NCBI GenBank assembly: GCA_024704765.1
Contig: JAKMXF010000311.1
Coordinates: 256,735-320,734, forward strand
DNA: 64,000 bases
Reading direction: 5' to 3'
DNA from: Oopsacas minuta
Taxonomy: Eukaryota > Porifera > Hexactinellida > Lyssacinosida > Leucopsacidae
In this document: piece after piece, positions 12,961 through 26,649 of the stretch
Position numbering within the stretch: the first letter of the stretch is position 1
Layout of the letters: the number at the start of each line of letters is the position of its first letter
Notes under the pieces: model-generated
Database searches by the model: none
Told to the model about the DNA's origin: nothing
The model's input: the letters and a program-made list of their open reading frames with translations, nothing else
Program-made: the position numbers and the translations under genes

Positions 12961-15900
12961 CTTATAATCACTAGGATGAGTTGACCCTACTGACACACAC
13001 AATCGACTCAATTAAATTAATTAAGTGAACCAATTACGAACAAATGTATGCAATATTAAGTACGCATGCGCTGTACACTTGTCCTAGATAAATATTCAAT
13101 TTCAAATATGTCCTATCAATTAGAATTCATTTTAAACTAACTACTGGCAACAGCCGTCAAGGCAGTGATCAGATATCAATAAGTATTTACATGTAATTAT
13201 CAATGTGACTATAAGAAATGCATAAATGAATGTACCTATCATCATAGTGCCTTGAATTAATCATATTTAATACATTTAACAGTAATTCTTGTGTTCCTTT
13301 GTGAAGATACCATCCACTCTATGCAATGGGATAATGGCATGTCAGAATTGAATTGTCAAGTGATAAAACATATTTGATCAAGATTGTCGAAACAATGAAG
13401 TGTTTGATGCTAATGCTTACAATGAGAAATCTGGCCTAGCTACAGAATTCAATAGCTTAAGATCTCTTACTTATTAACTAGATATTTGGCCCAGTGGGGA
13501 TTCACGATAAGCGACCCTGACTGTTTAATGCCCGACGTAAGTTCTATTCGTGTGGCCTCGGCTATACAAAAATAATTGACTGGCATATAAGTAATGAGCA
13601 AAAATCTCAAAATTAAGAAGAGCAAACACAAAACCCTGATATCAATAGGATGTCTAAGAGGAAATGTATGATTCGTTACAATGAGTGCATTTATCATGAA
13701 AGGTAACTCTGGATAAAAATAGATATATTTTATCGACGAATGGAAGTTTTGTAAATGCGAATAATTTAAGTTTGTACGTCAATCCATCTGTGTTCTATGA
13801 ATGGTCGTCCAGTATTTTATTGACTTCATATGTATACAAGTTAATTGACAATAATAAAGAAGTCATATAGAAGGAGATTGGAGCAACAAATGATTAAGAA
13901 ATGTAGTGGCCGTATTATACTACAAATCTGGGAAAGGAAATTTTAAAGATACTGTATGTTTGGTTTATGTTAAGCTGACTAACAAAACTTAAACAATTGT
14001 AGATACTGATTCATATGAACCTAAATTGTGATAAAAACGAGGTCGAATGAGCAAGTCTAATATATGCAAACCTATGGAATTCATGTTCGTGATGCAGGTG
14101 GAAATTAATGCTACTGCTTTTTGCTAAAATGAGAACTTCGGGATTCCAACGATATTTCAAACTTCCCAACCCTCCTGGGATCCCCAGATTACCTCGGGAT
14201 TTACAAGAAATTCAGTGAAGGATTTGAGAATCTAATTCGTTTCCATCCGATAAAAAATAGGTAAATTTAACTATCCTCTAGAAACTAATCCTAATACTAC
14301 CACAACACAGGTGTATTAGCTGATAATACAATAGCTAATTAACTGACTGCCTAAATATAGGGAATTGATTTATTAGGCAATAATATCACTCAATTAGTGA
14401 AATTAAAATCGAGTAGCAGTATTATATGACCTTTAGTTCAAGCATCTCCGCCTTATCAAGTGCACTTATGTATATTTCAAAGGATATAACGGATTATGCA
14501 TTTAGTAAAGTTACATATACTCTTTGAATATCCACCAATATGCAAGTTAACGCCTATAACAAAGCTAAGCTGCATTGATCTTTAATTAAAACACAGATCG
14601 CATAGAAATTAAACAAGTCCATCCTTGCACAATAGTGTTCATGTTTTTGGGTGTTAGGAATATTATACATAAAGTCTATTGGTGTTTCTTAACTTGAACT
14701 CCAATGTAATTATTAAATAGACTAAGCATATTGATTTCAAAGGAAAATCATTATTGGATGGATAGTTTTAACTCAAATAGGATGAGTCAAACACAATAGA
14801 CTTGATGTCAACATTATGCCCATAATATGCGTAACTTAAATAAAAGTAGTGAATATTTATTGTGTGTAGAATTATGTGTCAATATAGAATTATTAAATTT
14901 TATCATAATAGAAGATATCATTGTAGTGAATAGTTTAATTACGATTTAATAAAGAATTCACAATCAAATACTTCTCCCAGACAACGTCATGCTACATTTG
15001 GCACTACTTACTTAAATTTGTGCCAAATGTAGTACGTTGTCTGATTAAATTGAGCATGAGGGTATCACCAAGCACCATTCTCCCTATGAAATCACAGATA
15101 GATAAAATAGATAGACAAAACACTAGATTTCCATTCATAAATAGATTTGGGCAAATACTTGCATATGATTGCTATAAACCAATTCGAGATATCCATTATA
15201 GCGCCAAATGGTGGATAAAGAATATGTCATCTGATGAAATTATGATAATTTCATCGCATCCAATTGTATAACATCATAAAGAATTCAATGTTAGACATGT
15301 ATCTTAATCTCTCTTTGTAAAGTATTATAATTAGCATACAAGAGACGCCCAGTTCACTTGCTTACATAGAAAATACTTCCCCACCAGGTGTATTGCTATT
15401 CCAACCCAAATACACGTGTATTGGATCATTAAATTTCAAGGCTGGTACTTTGTTATCAAACGTATTGCCTACTCCAGGAATAAGCAATTTGATAAATACT
15501 TGTTGTATTGGTGTGTTAAATATGAAGGATCTTATGTAACAGTCATGACGTAATAGTATTATATACATAATGCTCTACATACATTTCTGATTGTTCGACC
15601 TGGAATAGCTTGATAAAGACTTATGATTAAATATTCGTATAGGTAATAAGTAGCCAATTTATTTGTGCAAAATATTTATGGAAAATGCCCTCAAGTTTTC
15701 AGAAAGTATATAAGGCCAATAAGAAATAAGTTCCTATTTTGAAAACTACTAAATTTAGAAAATTAAGTTGACAAAAAATTTACAAGAATTCGAATTCTAC
15801 TAACGAATAACTACGTATGTTGATTATCGCTATTTCACGGCAGGTTATTGTAGTTAGACCCAGGGGTTTATCTAGGTGCTCTGTATGACCTAAAATCTGC

Positions 15901-16295
15901 AGACCGTGAGACACAAAGTTGTATAGGATCAATATGTTACCGTCCAAAAAGTGACAACAAAGAGATCCTTTGCAAGAAAAGGTGCTGACCCAGGAATTCT
16001 CGAATAAACACATTGTTGGAGCCCTCTAATTTTTGGCATAATACACCCTTTAGAAACGATTCAGTTATATATATAACAACGCAAAATAGTATGAGCAGCT
16101 TAGTATAAAATTCAAACAACACACCTTGTTATTAGTCATTGTGTACACTTTTGTATTAGAACAACATAGAACTGTAATGAACACATACAGTTAAAAGTTA
16201 AAAACATTCTGTACATGTTAGTACCCTAGTATATGTTACATTCAAACTGTTTGCTTGCAAAAGGACCAAATAAATATGAAAAATAAATAATAAAT
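12961..16295. other. Intergenic DNA between VPS18 and DOCK gene
   Basis: The 3.3 kb upstream of VPS18 and downstream of the DOCK stop. It should hold the VPS18 promoter and the DOCK 3' UTR. The only notable contents are a 66-nt hairpin (14978-15043) and a fragment of the TCCCAGGA-type dispersed repeat (about 14155-14235). No gene recognised. Confidence 0.6.
14978..15043. repeat. 66-nt imperfect hairpin, miRNA-precursor-sized
   Basis: The left arm CAGACAACGTCATGCTACATTTGGCAC pairs with a right arm that is its reverse complement, except that CATG faces a single A. The loop is 15 nt. The arms are 27 and 24 nt. It stands alone in intergenic DNA. It could be a small-RNA precursor on either strand or a tiny MITE. 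No other copy was noticed in the window. Confidence 0.6.
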
Positions 16296-19200
16296 TAGGA
16301 GAAGTATGGTCTTTTGGGGACTGGGGGTGGTTCCTTGTGCGGGACAGGGGGTGGGGTATTTTGTTGGATTAAAAACGATTCTGACGGTTTTTCACGCGGG
16401 GGTATTATTGGAGGTGGTGATGTAGTTGTTGGTTCTGGGTTATAAACATGGGATAGGCTTGTTTTGCGTTTTGGAGCTTGTATGTAGTTGTGAGGAGGAA
16501 TCTCAGGTAAACTCGTGTCACTAGATGAAGAATGTTGAACCTATAGCATAGAAAATGAGAGGTTAAATATGGTCGACACAGTAAAAACTACGTGATTTAT
16601 ACTAAATGGGTTGTTATGTGCATCAAATCAATATTCTATCTCTAAAATAGAAAAAATAAAAAATATCGAGAAACTCGAAAAAATGGGAATATATCAGAGA
16701 AAATATCTGGAAAATCAATATTGAAAATTTGATATTTTTCATCCGAATCTTGCAAATTTCATTTTTTCTCCGTGGACGATGTACAGCTAAAAGTATAATA
16801 GATTAATGGCTGATACTTTCAGGGTACACGGATAATTACCAATTTCAGACAAAACAAAATCTATGACAATCTGTTTCAGGTCTCTAGCCACTAAGGTGGG
16901 TTGTATATTGACGCGAGGGTGTGTAGGATTACAACTTGTGCCGACTGCCATTAGCTATTAATTAAATATGTTAATGTTACATAATTATTCTGAGGTAATA
17001 TTCCACGCATAAAACTCTCACTAAATCAATCTTTGAACAGATATCGAATATTGAATACAGTGAAACTTCTACAAATAGGGAGACGAAATATTTTCAAACT
17101 TCTATCATGTACATTGACTGAGCAGTGTGCGATAATGTGATATTTCGACAATCCCAAAAGGTGACAATTACGTCATATTTCCGTCAATGTGTGTATTTTC
17201 GTCCAAGACACGAATTTGACAGATCCAGGCCCAAATACGCTCGCGGCTCCATTTGCCAAAATCAACCCTGGGGTCTTCCAGTTTCTTCAATCAATTCCAA
17301 ACATACAAACATATATACGTATATACGTATATATACACACAGAGATTAATTGATTAAAGTTACCTCAAATCGTCGCATATCGACCACAGAAAATGTTCTA
17401 GACTTTGGAGGTGGAGGCGATACTGATTGGAGAGATTGTGATAATTCCGCTACGTGTAGGTTATCATGGCTAGAATCCAGAGTTTCATTTCTTGGCTCTT
17501 TCTTTGGGACAGGAGGGGCGTGTCTCCTTACCGGCGGTTGAGGGCCGTTGGAATGTGAGACAAACGGTTGAGGCATAGGAGGCGGGGGAACCCTGTGGTT
17601 TAAGAGAATATAAGGATCGTACTATATGAGTTTGAAAATATACAGTCAACATCTGGTAACTCGAACATTCGTAATCTCGAGCGAATATTCACTTCCTTTC
17701 GTTGTACTTTTAGTACTTATTACATCCGTTCACTCGAACATTCGTTATCTTGAACAGATTTTTGAATTCCCCTGGGGTTCGAGTTACAGAATGTTAACTA
17801 TAATTTAATTAAAAATAAGTGAAAATGGCACCGAAAAAAACTCAAGCATTTTGTTCCATTGTTCTCGTGACCAATTTTCAAAATACATCATAAATTAAGG
17901 AACACAATTGCCATAACTTAATATTGCTATCTTCACAACAAGCCAGATAATAGTAGTAAAGATTTTAGCCTTCAATAGATAATTATTCAAAGTTACCCAT
18001 CGTCTAGATCTGTTGAACTTGAATAACTCATATTCGTATCGTCACTCTGCAGACTAGCTTTTGAATTCCTATAAAGGTAATCAGAATGTCTTTTAACCTC
18101 TAAATTGACAACATTGAGAGAGTTTTCGCGCAAAACCTGTGCTGTAGATTCGTCTATAGCTATGTATTGATCGTCATCTATCGGGGAAGTTGCTATTGAT
18201 TCGGAATCTCTTATAGCTGAATATGAATTAAAAGGGATTGGTGGTAGCGGTTGATTTGTAATTGAATGGTCCTAGAGAATAATTAGGAATACATTTAACA
18301 AATGACTAAATGCTGTTTTCCAGAGGGAATTTTCACATTATTCTACATTTCTGGATATATCCCCGATTCCTCCCGAAAGTATCCACTAATATAGCAAAAT
18401 AATATTTTCCCAGGGTTAAGACGTGAAATCCTGCGATAATCCATGCACTTTATTTCCATTTTTAGCAATATTTCTGAATATTTTGGGAGGAATGGGGGAA
18501 AAAGCGTGATATCTCGGGAAATTTGTAAATGGATTGGTATAAGCATGATGCTTGGCAAAACCATTTTTATACAAACCTGCATTTCAGGGAAGAGAGAAAC
18601 AGATCTCTCTTTCTTAGGAATAGGTGGAAGATCTATTTCTGGTGCTGTTTGCTGATTCTTTATTTTGTGTATTTTCCTTTTTTTCGGGACCACTATATCA
18701 AAATAAATTTATACTATAATAAATGTACATCAAATTAATGACAGTCATATCGGACACGGATATATCGAAGTCTGAATTTGTACAAATATGGAGCCAAACC
18801 GTCAAAGTAGCATAGATGAAAGACATCATCAGTTCTATCGAAATCCGCATATTTCGAAGGAATTATCGTGGGACCTTGAGCTTCAATATAACAGGAGATG
18901 TTTGTATTTTAAATAATGATCAACATAAGTCAATACAGAGGACTTTTGCTAGTTTAATTGTATTACGATTTGACAAACAAACCAAACAAGCTTTTATGTT
19001 TCTTCTTTGGGCTCCTACCACCTACACTATCGTCACATCTGTCATCCCAGATTTCTGAATTTCTGATATCAACAAATAAACTCTGTGTTAGTTTAGCTGG
19101 ATCATCTGATATACCAGAAATGGGATAAGTACCTAAATATGAGTATTTTGTAATTTATTTTAGTGACGTTAGATAGAAGTCTGATGATAAATAAGAACTA

Positions 19201-22200
19201 ATGACAAATTCAAATTTTGCGAAAATCATAGAAAATGTTCTCTAGCTAAAATATCAAATCCAAATCCAAATACAGAAGTAACCGCATAAACGGGGTGACA
19301 GAGACGCCGAAAGATGTTACCCCGTTACTGCCAGATTTCCTGTCGTGTAGGGTCAATTTTAAGGGATTATGAATTCGCTCTATTTATTTTCACTCCGTTT
19401 CCAGAAGTTTCCGTTTTCAACGGCTTCATTGTGGAGGTCACACTGTACGTACGTAATAAACTCACCAATAGTTTTCTCAACATTGCATGAAGCAGTTAGT
19501 TCAGATCTTCCAAATACATTTCTCTCCAGCTGTATAAAACAAGTCTCCATCTTCTCATGAAATGGCTTAAGATCACCACTAACTCTCTGGCTGTGTAGAA
19601 TTAAGCCTTCGCGTAATACTTCTATTTGATTTACTATTAAAACATTTAGTTGTTGTACGAACTCATTGTGTTCTGGGTGCTCAATCAGATAGTTGTCATT
19701 AAAAAATGCCTAAATACACAATGCGTAACTACGTTTAGAGGTGACATTTAAAAACAAACATTCCATGCTCACCTTTTGGTAGTTACTAATTCCACCCATT
19801 ACAGCTGCATCAATTACTCCATTAAGAGCCATACTAAGTGGGTTAATGCTAAGGCCAGGATCTTTCTTGTATTTACTGATTAAACTCTCTATTTCTTTAT
19901 TCTTAAGTTCTACTGTTTGTAGCGCGTTTTCTAACGGACTGATTTTTATCTAGATATTTATATTTGTCAAAGGTAAAGATCGTTGCTAAAACCAAGAGAA
20001 ATAGAATAATGAGCTACAAATAACTTGAATTTGGAATGGTTATTAGCCAAAAAATCTTCAGCACGGACGCATACTTGCCAACCCTCCCAGGATCCCAGGA
20101 TTATCCCAGGAGTTTACAAGAAATCCAGGGAAATTATTGTAAGGAGTTGATAAGTATGCAGACGAGTCTTTATACACCAAATAATACAAACCTTACTAGA
20201 AGAGGCTACTTCAGACCATTTCAATATCCCAGGGAATTCCTCTCTCGTTATATAATTTGTCCTCTCAATCCACATACTAGCAAACTCGTTCTCTTTATCT
20301 TTCTTACCGACATGATACGCTTTATTATATATGAATGTTATCACAGAATTTCCTTTATAATATTCGTATACTTTTTCAGGAACATTTTTATCTCTGAATA
20401 AGAAGAAATCTTGAGGAATAGGTTCTACCGCGTAGATTTGTAAATGCATTGATTCTGAGTTGAGGATTACGTCTTCAGGAGGGTTAGTAGTAGACATCAG
20501 CTGGAAGGAACATAAATAATTAGAGTACCTTAGTTCCAGTGTTCCACCCAATTTACGGGGAGGCAAGGCATCTGATACAATTACACCCAAATTTCGTGTA
20601 CTCTAAATTCCTGGGACAAGCAAAATGTAAAATATCAGGGTGGATAAGGTATTACATTTCCGCTAAACTATCTATATTAACGAAGAACAATGCTCTGAAC
20701 AGGTGTTTCAATTATATGGCGACAACTTTATTAAACTCTAACAAATACAAACGAAGCAATTAGTAAATACCACTATTAATGATACACATTTTGAGATAAT
20801 TAAAGATTTCCTTTAAGAAATTAGAGGAGAATTTAATCAAAATGATCTTATGAGATAAATTGGGAATTTACAGGAAATTCATCACTCGTAAACAATGAGA
20901 ATAACGCAAATAGTAAATATCTGTAAGAAACCCGTAGATTATAGTCGTTGATAATTTTAACGAGTACATAGTGTATTACATTACCTGAGCATTAGGGAAT
21001 TCTTCTTGTAATTTGAACATAAAGTCATTAAGTTTCTCGTACTCATTGCCTTGATATACGAATGATTTATTCTATAGACAAAGATAAAAGAAAACGAAGT
21101 GTTGTTAATCTTCGTTAATTGCCAGATGAATATCAGGCCTGCAAATCCACGAACAATAAATAGTAAATAAAGGCAAAATCGTATTAACCAATTAGATTCT
21201 CATCGAAAAGGAATTGAACGGGGCTAAAATCTCCACTCTTCCTTGTGGAGTTTCGTTGTAACCATGTTCATATTAACAAGTGTCTATTCTATGTCGAGTA
21301 TCGAGGATAATTCAGATCAAAGACTGTTTCAATATCAGTGAGATCTACAATGTTTGAACCCGATTATCACAGTTCAAACATTATCTTATAATTATCTAAT
21401 TAGATAGAACACGGAATTTCGGATATAATCACGATTTTAATAGAATTAAATTAGACAAAGATGTGATCAGGCATAGAAGTTACGAAGCGATTTCATGAAT
21501 AGAGACTGCATCCAGATTGTTGATGTGGTAAGCTACATACGTTTGAGTGAACTTTCTTTCACTGTGACACAATAACAGTGTTGGAGAAGAATACATTAAA
21601 GTATAGACAGCGTATGTAGTAACATGAATAGATTTCTAATGACGTATTATCTGTCTGGGATATAGAATGCTATTGAAATTGCGTAATAATGATTTCAAAC
21701 AATATTCGAGCCAACGCTCATGGGACAGTGATAAGTACTTCAATATACGCGGAGTTCGATATAACCAAATATTTTGTTACTTTGACGGTTTGGGACCATA
21801 TTTTTACACTTTCAAGGTTTCGATATAAGCATGTATTTCGATATGTCCGTATAAGGAGTTACTGTACTTATTCAAAAACTCCATGCAATTGTTCTATTGA
21901 TGATCGCTTAACATTCCATCAAGTAAGTCTCACAAGATAAAGGTTTTAGGAGTGCAAATAATTATGGACTGGTGGAATTTGAAAGTTGACATAAGATATC
22001 TGGAATTTACGGACAGTTAAGACAGTTTAAACAGGTTTAACACGAATTTCATTTGGCCAAGTTGACCTGTTCAAAATATACCCGGTTGGTCCAGTTGAAA
22101 CCTAACCAACCTGAATGTCTCATACGCTCATATTCATGTTTGCTATAATTAACCATAATAGTAATTTTAGGATAACTTTTGTATTAATTTAATTCACTTT

Positions 22201-25200
22201 TATCACACTTAATTAACCTACAATTATGATGTAAACTGAAGAGGATTCAATAGACTTTATTATCCTCCTCAGATGGCTTGATTGTACATGTAAATGATAA
22301 CACATGAACATGGGAGTCAATGTTTATCACCATGTTAATATGTATCAAAAGCCAAGAAATAGCAAGAATTACTCCAACTTTTTCGTATAAAAGAAGAACA
22401 CTTAGGTGAATAAATTAGCATAGTTTAACGTACAAAACGTTTAGTGCATTAACATTGGACAATTCTATAGGAAAATTGGGATATATTTAGTATAATGATA
22501 TGTGAGCTGGATAATAGGAATTATCCATCAAATAGTAATAAATATAATTATTGTGAATCATGTCTGTAGCGGCCAGCTGTACATTACAGCCAAATTCGGC
22601 TAGTGCAAGGGTTTTGACATGTCTGATACTTACAGCACTTATCTTAAGAACTAGTAAAGTGTGTATCAATAGGTAACATTACTGAAACATATTGGCGCAA
22701 TATACCGAGATAATCACAATATTTAACACGTCCGCGATAGGAAGCCCAAAATACTGACTCACAGAAGAGATCAGAAATTGTTTTCAAAAAATTCACTTTT
22801 TTGAGAAAATCATTTTATAGTGAAGGTTGCTGACCCGGGCCGGCTTCGAGTCTAATAACTCGACCCGTTGCGACCTTTACTCTGTGACCCACCAGTGGCT
22901 CATGTCGTTGCAAATGTGTTACATAGTTGTATCAACATACCCGAAGGAAGAGAGGAAAGCCTTTACCAAAGAATCCAGCTTTAAAATAAGCTCTAGGAAA
23001 CCTCAATTCTTGAATAATCCTAACATAGAACTTGGCTTGTGTTTGCTAAGAAGAAAAAAGAAATTATTTGTTTGTTGCAGAAGAAAATATTCAGAAAAAG
23101 TGTATTCTTAAAACTTACCAGAATATCACTCAGTTTTACATAATCAAATATTTCCTCTTCATATTGCTTACCAAGCTCTTTGCATAAGATTATTCCCATC
23201 TCCCAAGCCTAAGTGTTAGAAATTAAATGAATATATAAATACACCAAAAAATCAATCGAGTGGTAAAATTAGAGCGGCGGTTCCCAACCTGAGGTCCATG
23301 GTCCACGGACGACTGCAGGTGGTCCACGAGGTCTCAATTTTGTATGGAAAATTGGTACAGGGGTCCATGTGGGTAAAAAGGTTGGGAACCAACCGGTGGT
23401 TTATAAGTTCTGGAATGCCCATGATATTCATCATTCAATATTCATACAATAAGAATACATATATGAGAAATGTAACACGAAATTCTAAAATAAATACCCC
23501 ATACAATCAGTATATACGAATCACAAGCATCCAGATATAAGCTAACCTTTCCTCTATCAAAATACTCAATGGATCTTTTCAATATGTATTCTTTCCTATC
23601 CCGCTCTCTTTCCGATGTATAAACGTTTTCCATAGGGGGTAGTAGAGCATCTGTCCACTAATTAACACATGGAGAACTCAAGTATAAATCTGTTATAGAA
23701 AATATAGTTTTGGGAATTTGAAAAGTTTCAGTCAAAGAGTTCATTGATTTATCGAAGATGATAATCGAATTCTTTGAAATTTGTTGCTTCACCTCTCACA
23801 ATAAAGCTTCATTAGCTTCGAAAGTGGTGATATATTTCGCGAAATGATCCTTTAAAGGCAATGTTCAAGCTTGACAAACGAATCAATTCCTCAATACAGT
23901 CAAACCACGTTGTATCGAAGCCCAAGAGAGCATGATAATTACTTCGATATAACAGATTAAAATTTTGTTATTTTGACTGTTTGGGACGATTTTGTACAAT
24001 CTCAGATTTCGGTATAAGCGGATATTTTGATATATCCGTGTCCGGTATAACGGGGAGTTGGCTGTATAAAAATAACGAATTCTTACTTATAGATAATACG
24101 TAATATCAGCTAATCAATGAGACCAAAATCCTTATGCTCCAATTAAACGGAGTCTTTTTGAAATTCCAAACGGATAAAATGCTCAAACTAATTACTAAAT
24201 TAGACCAGGTGTATGTCTACAATAGAACACACAATAAATGTCTAACTTCGCATTATTTATAATGTACTCAATTATTAGATAGCAAATCACTAACAAGTAA
24301 TGCTAAATGCACTAGGCTAGTGCAACAGTTTGTTATCATATAGCATGAGTTCGCTAATGGATATTGTAACAATTCTCAAGGAGGTACGAAACATTTGTCT
24401 GTAATTGGTTATCAAATACATATGGGGAATATAATTGAAGTATTTCTATATCATTAAATCAGAATTCCTGGGTTTTAAGTGTGTGAATCTATCTTTCCTG
24501 ATGTAGAATTCTCAATTTTCTTTTTCTAGAGTGAAACCTCCACAAATTGGCCTGTGGAACGGATTGAAAAATAGAGGGAATTCCCAATCCCATAAAATGA
24601 ACCTCCACAAACGGATATGCAGAAACTTGGTAGCATTTTTCGGGTCCCTGACACCCCATTTGTGGAGATTACACAGTAGTATGTATTAACCGAGTTTTAC
24701 TGTAGATAATACTCTCGTATATCCATGCGATAGCAAAATATATTATGATTATGTGAGCTCAAAGTGTTCATCAACGAATTACATAATCTCCCTCTTGTGT
24801 ATAAACTAATTATATTAGTTAAGATAGTAATTCCATATAAGGAACAAAAATTATACAATTTAAACTCCAACCAAATTACTAATGAGTGAATGGTAATCCT
24901 TTTTTACACAATACATTCTTAAACAGATTTTATCATACACTATTTGACGTACTGAATTTCTCGTATGTATAAACTATTCAAAAAGATGAACAGATCATTG
25001 TCAGGGAATAATTAGTAAAAACGAATACATTTGAGATGTATTGTAAATGGTTTTACATAGCAATGCAATATTCTTTGTTGTAAAAGCTTAATTATTAGAA
25101 ATAAGGTTATATCAAAGGTTTTTGTTAATTCAAGCTTTTTAAAAGAGATAATTCAGTATGATTTTCAAGTATTTGTTGCTGTTTGTGTTTTACAAATATT

Positions 25201-26608
25201 CTGTCTGGGCAATCGATGATTTCGGATTTGATGTTTTGAATTTAAGACAGGAAATAGAGGCAGTTAAGGTTGAGATTTTAGGCACAAATAATGCTAGTTT
25301 TGATGTGCTAATTATCGTTCGCAGTCAGGTTGGGGAATATCATCAAAAACGTTTGGAACAATTCGAGGGAAATTTAAGGAAACAAATCCATGACGAATAC
25401 ACGCTAATATTTGCTATTGTTTGTCTTCACGAGATAGAGACTGTAGTACAAGGAAGCTGGACTTTAATCCCATTAATCCAACATGAATTTCGCTTTGTAC
25501 AAAGCGCAAAATGGGTGATAATAACCGAGGATTCCACCGAACTCAATCTCTCGAAATTATCATCATTTCTATCTACAAAGGACCCTGTACTACCGCAATA
25601 CTTTGGACATTGCATCATAGACAAAAAACCTGTAATTATCCATCACTTCTGGCCATACACCATGGATAAGATAACATTAAAGTATCCACTTTTCGCTTCG
25701 GGTGTTATCTTCAGTCAAACTGTTGTTAGATACTTGAGTGAACTTGATATGGATGACCACATACCATCTAATATACCTTATACTACTATTGATATACAAC
25801 ATGAAATAGCGAAGTTAATAAGCACAACGCAGTTGGTGAATTTGACATGTGAAGAATCGTTTTGTGTTGAGAAAGATAGACATTGTATGACTTGGGTGAA
25901 TGTACAAATGAATAAGGGCTGTGAGAATAAGGATTATACATATGAAGGTTTAAGTATTGCGGTTAAAACGTATGCTGAAAACTATAGCACGCGGTTACAG
26001 TTGATAATTAAAACGTGGTTGAGTGATACGAGGGATATCACGAAATTCTTCACGCATTCTCTCGAAAATACAAGCCAATTCGATGGGGAGATTAATTTCA
26101 TTGATGTTGGATTCAATAATACTGGAGGTGGACATTGCCAAAAAATGCTGTTTATTATGAAATATTTCTTACAAAACGAGAAAGGGCATTGGTTAGCTAT
26201 TATAGACGATGATACGTTTATTAATATGGAGAGATTAACAAGAATTTTATCGTGTATTAACCCGGAAAGCGAAGCAATAATACTCGGAGAAAGATACGGT
26301 TTCTTACAAATTGAAGATGGAGGCTATCCCTATATAACAGGAGGAGGAGGCATTCTTATAAACAGAAAAGCTATAAGAAAATTTATTGATGAGGACGTGT
26401 ATTGTCCTGTGGGAGCACCTGATGACATGTGGCTTGGTATGCACAGTAAAGTACATGGTATTATAATGTTAGATTTCCCAAATTTTCATCAGTCAGTGGA
26501 ATCTACATATCATAAGGATTACATTAAGAGTTTTATGCCTGTGACGTATCATAGGATAGGTACTGTTAAGGAGTATGAAGATACTCTCAAGGGATAGTGT
26601 TATGTAGC

Positions 26609-26649
<41 letters not shown>

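Noticed and set aside
12961-13011. VPS18 start at 13011
   Set aside because: The codon there is TTG. The first in-frame ATG is 12960.
18443-18738. Plus-strand frames over the DOCK tail
   Set aside because: Antisense shadows of a DOCK exon plus a dispersed repeat.
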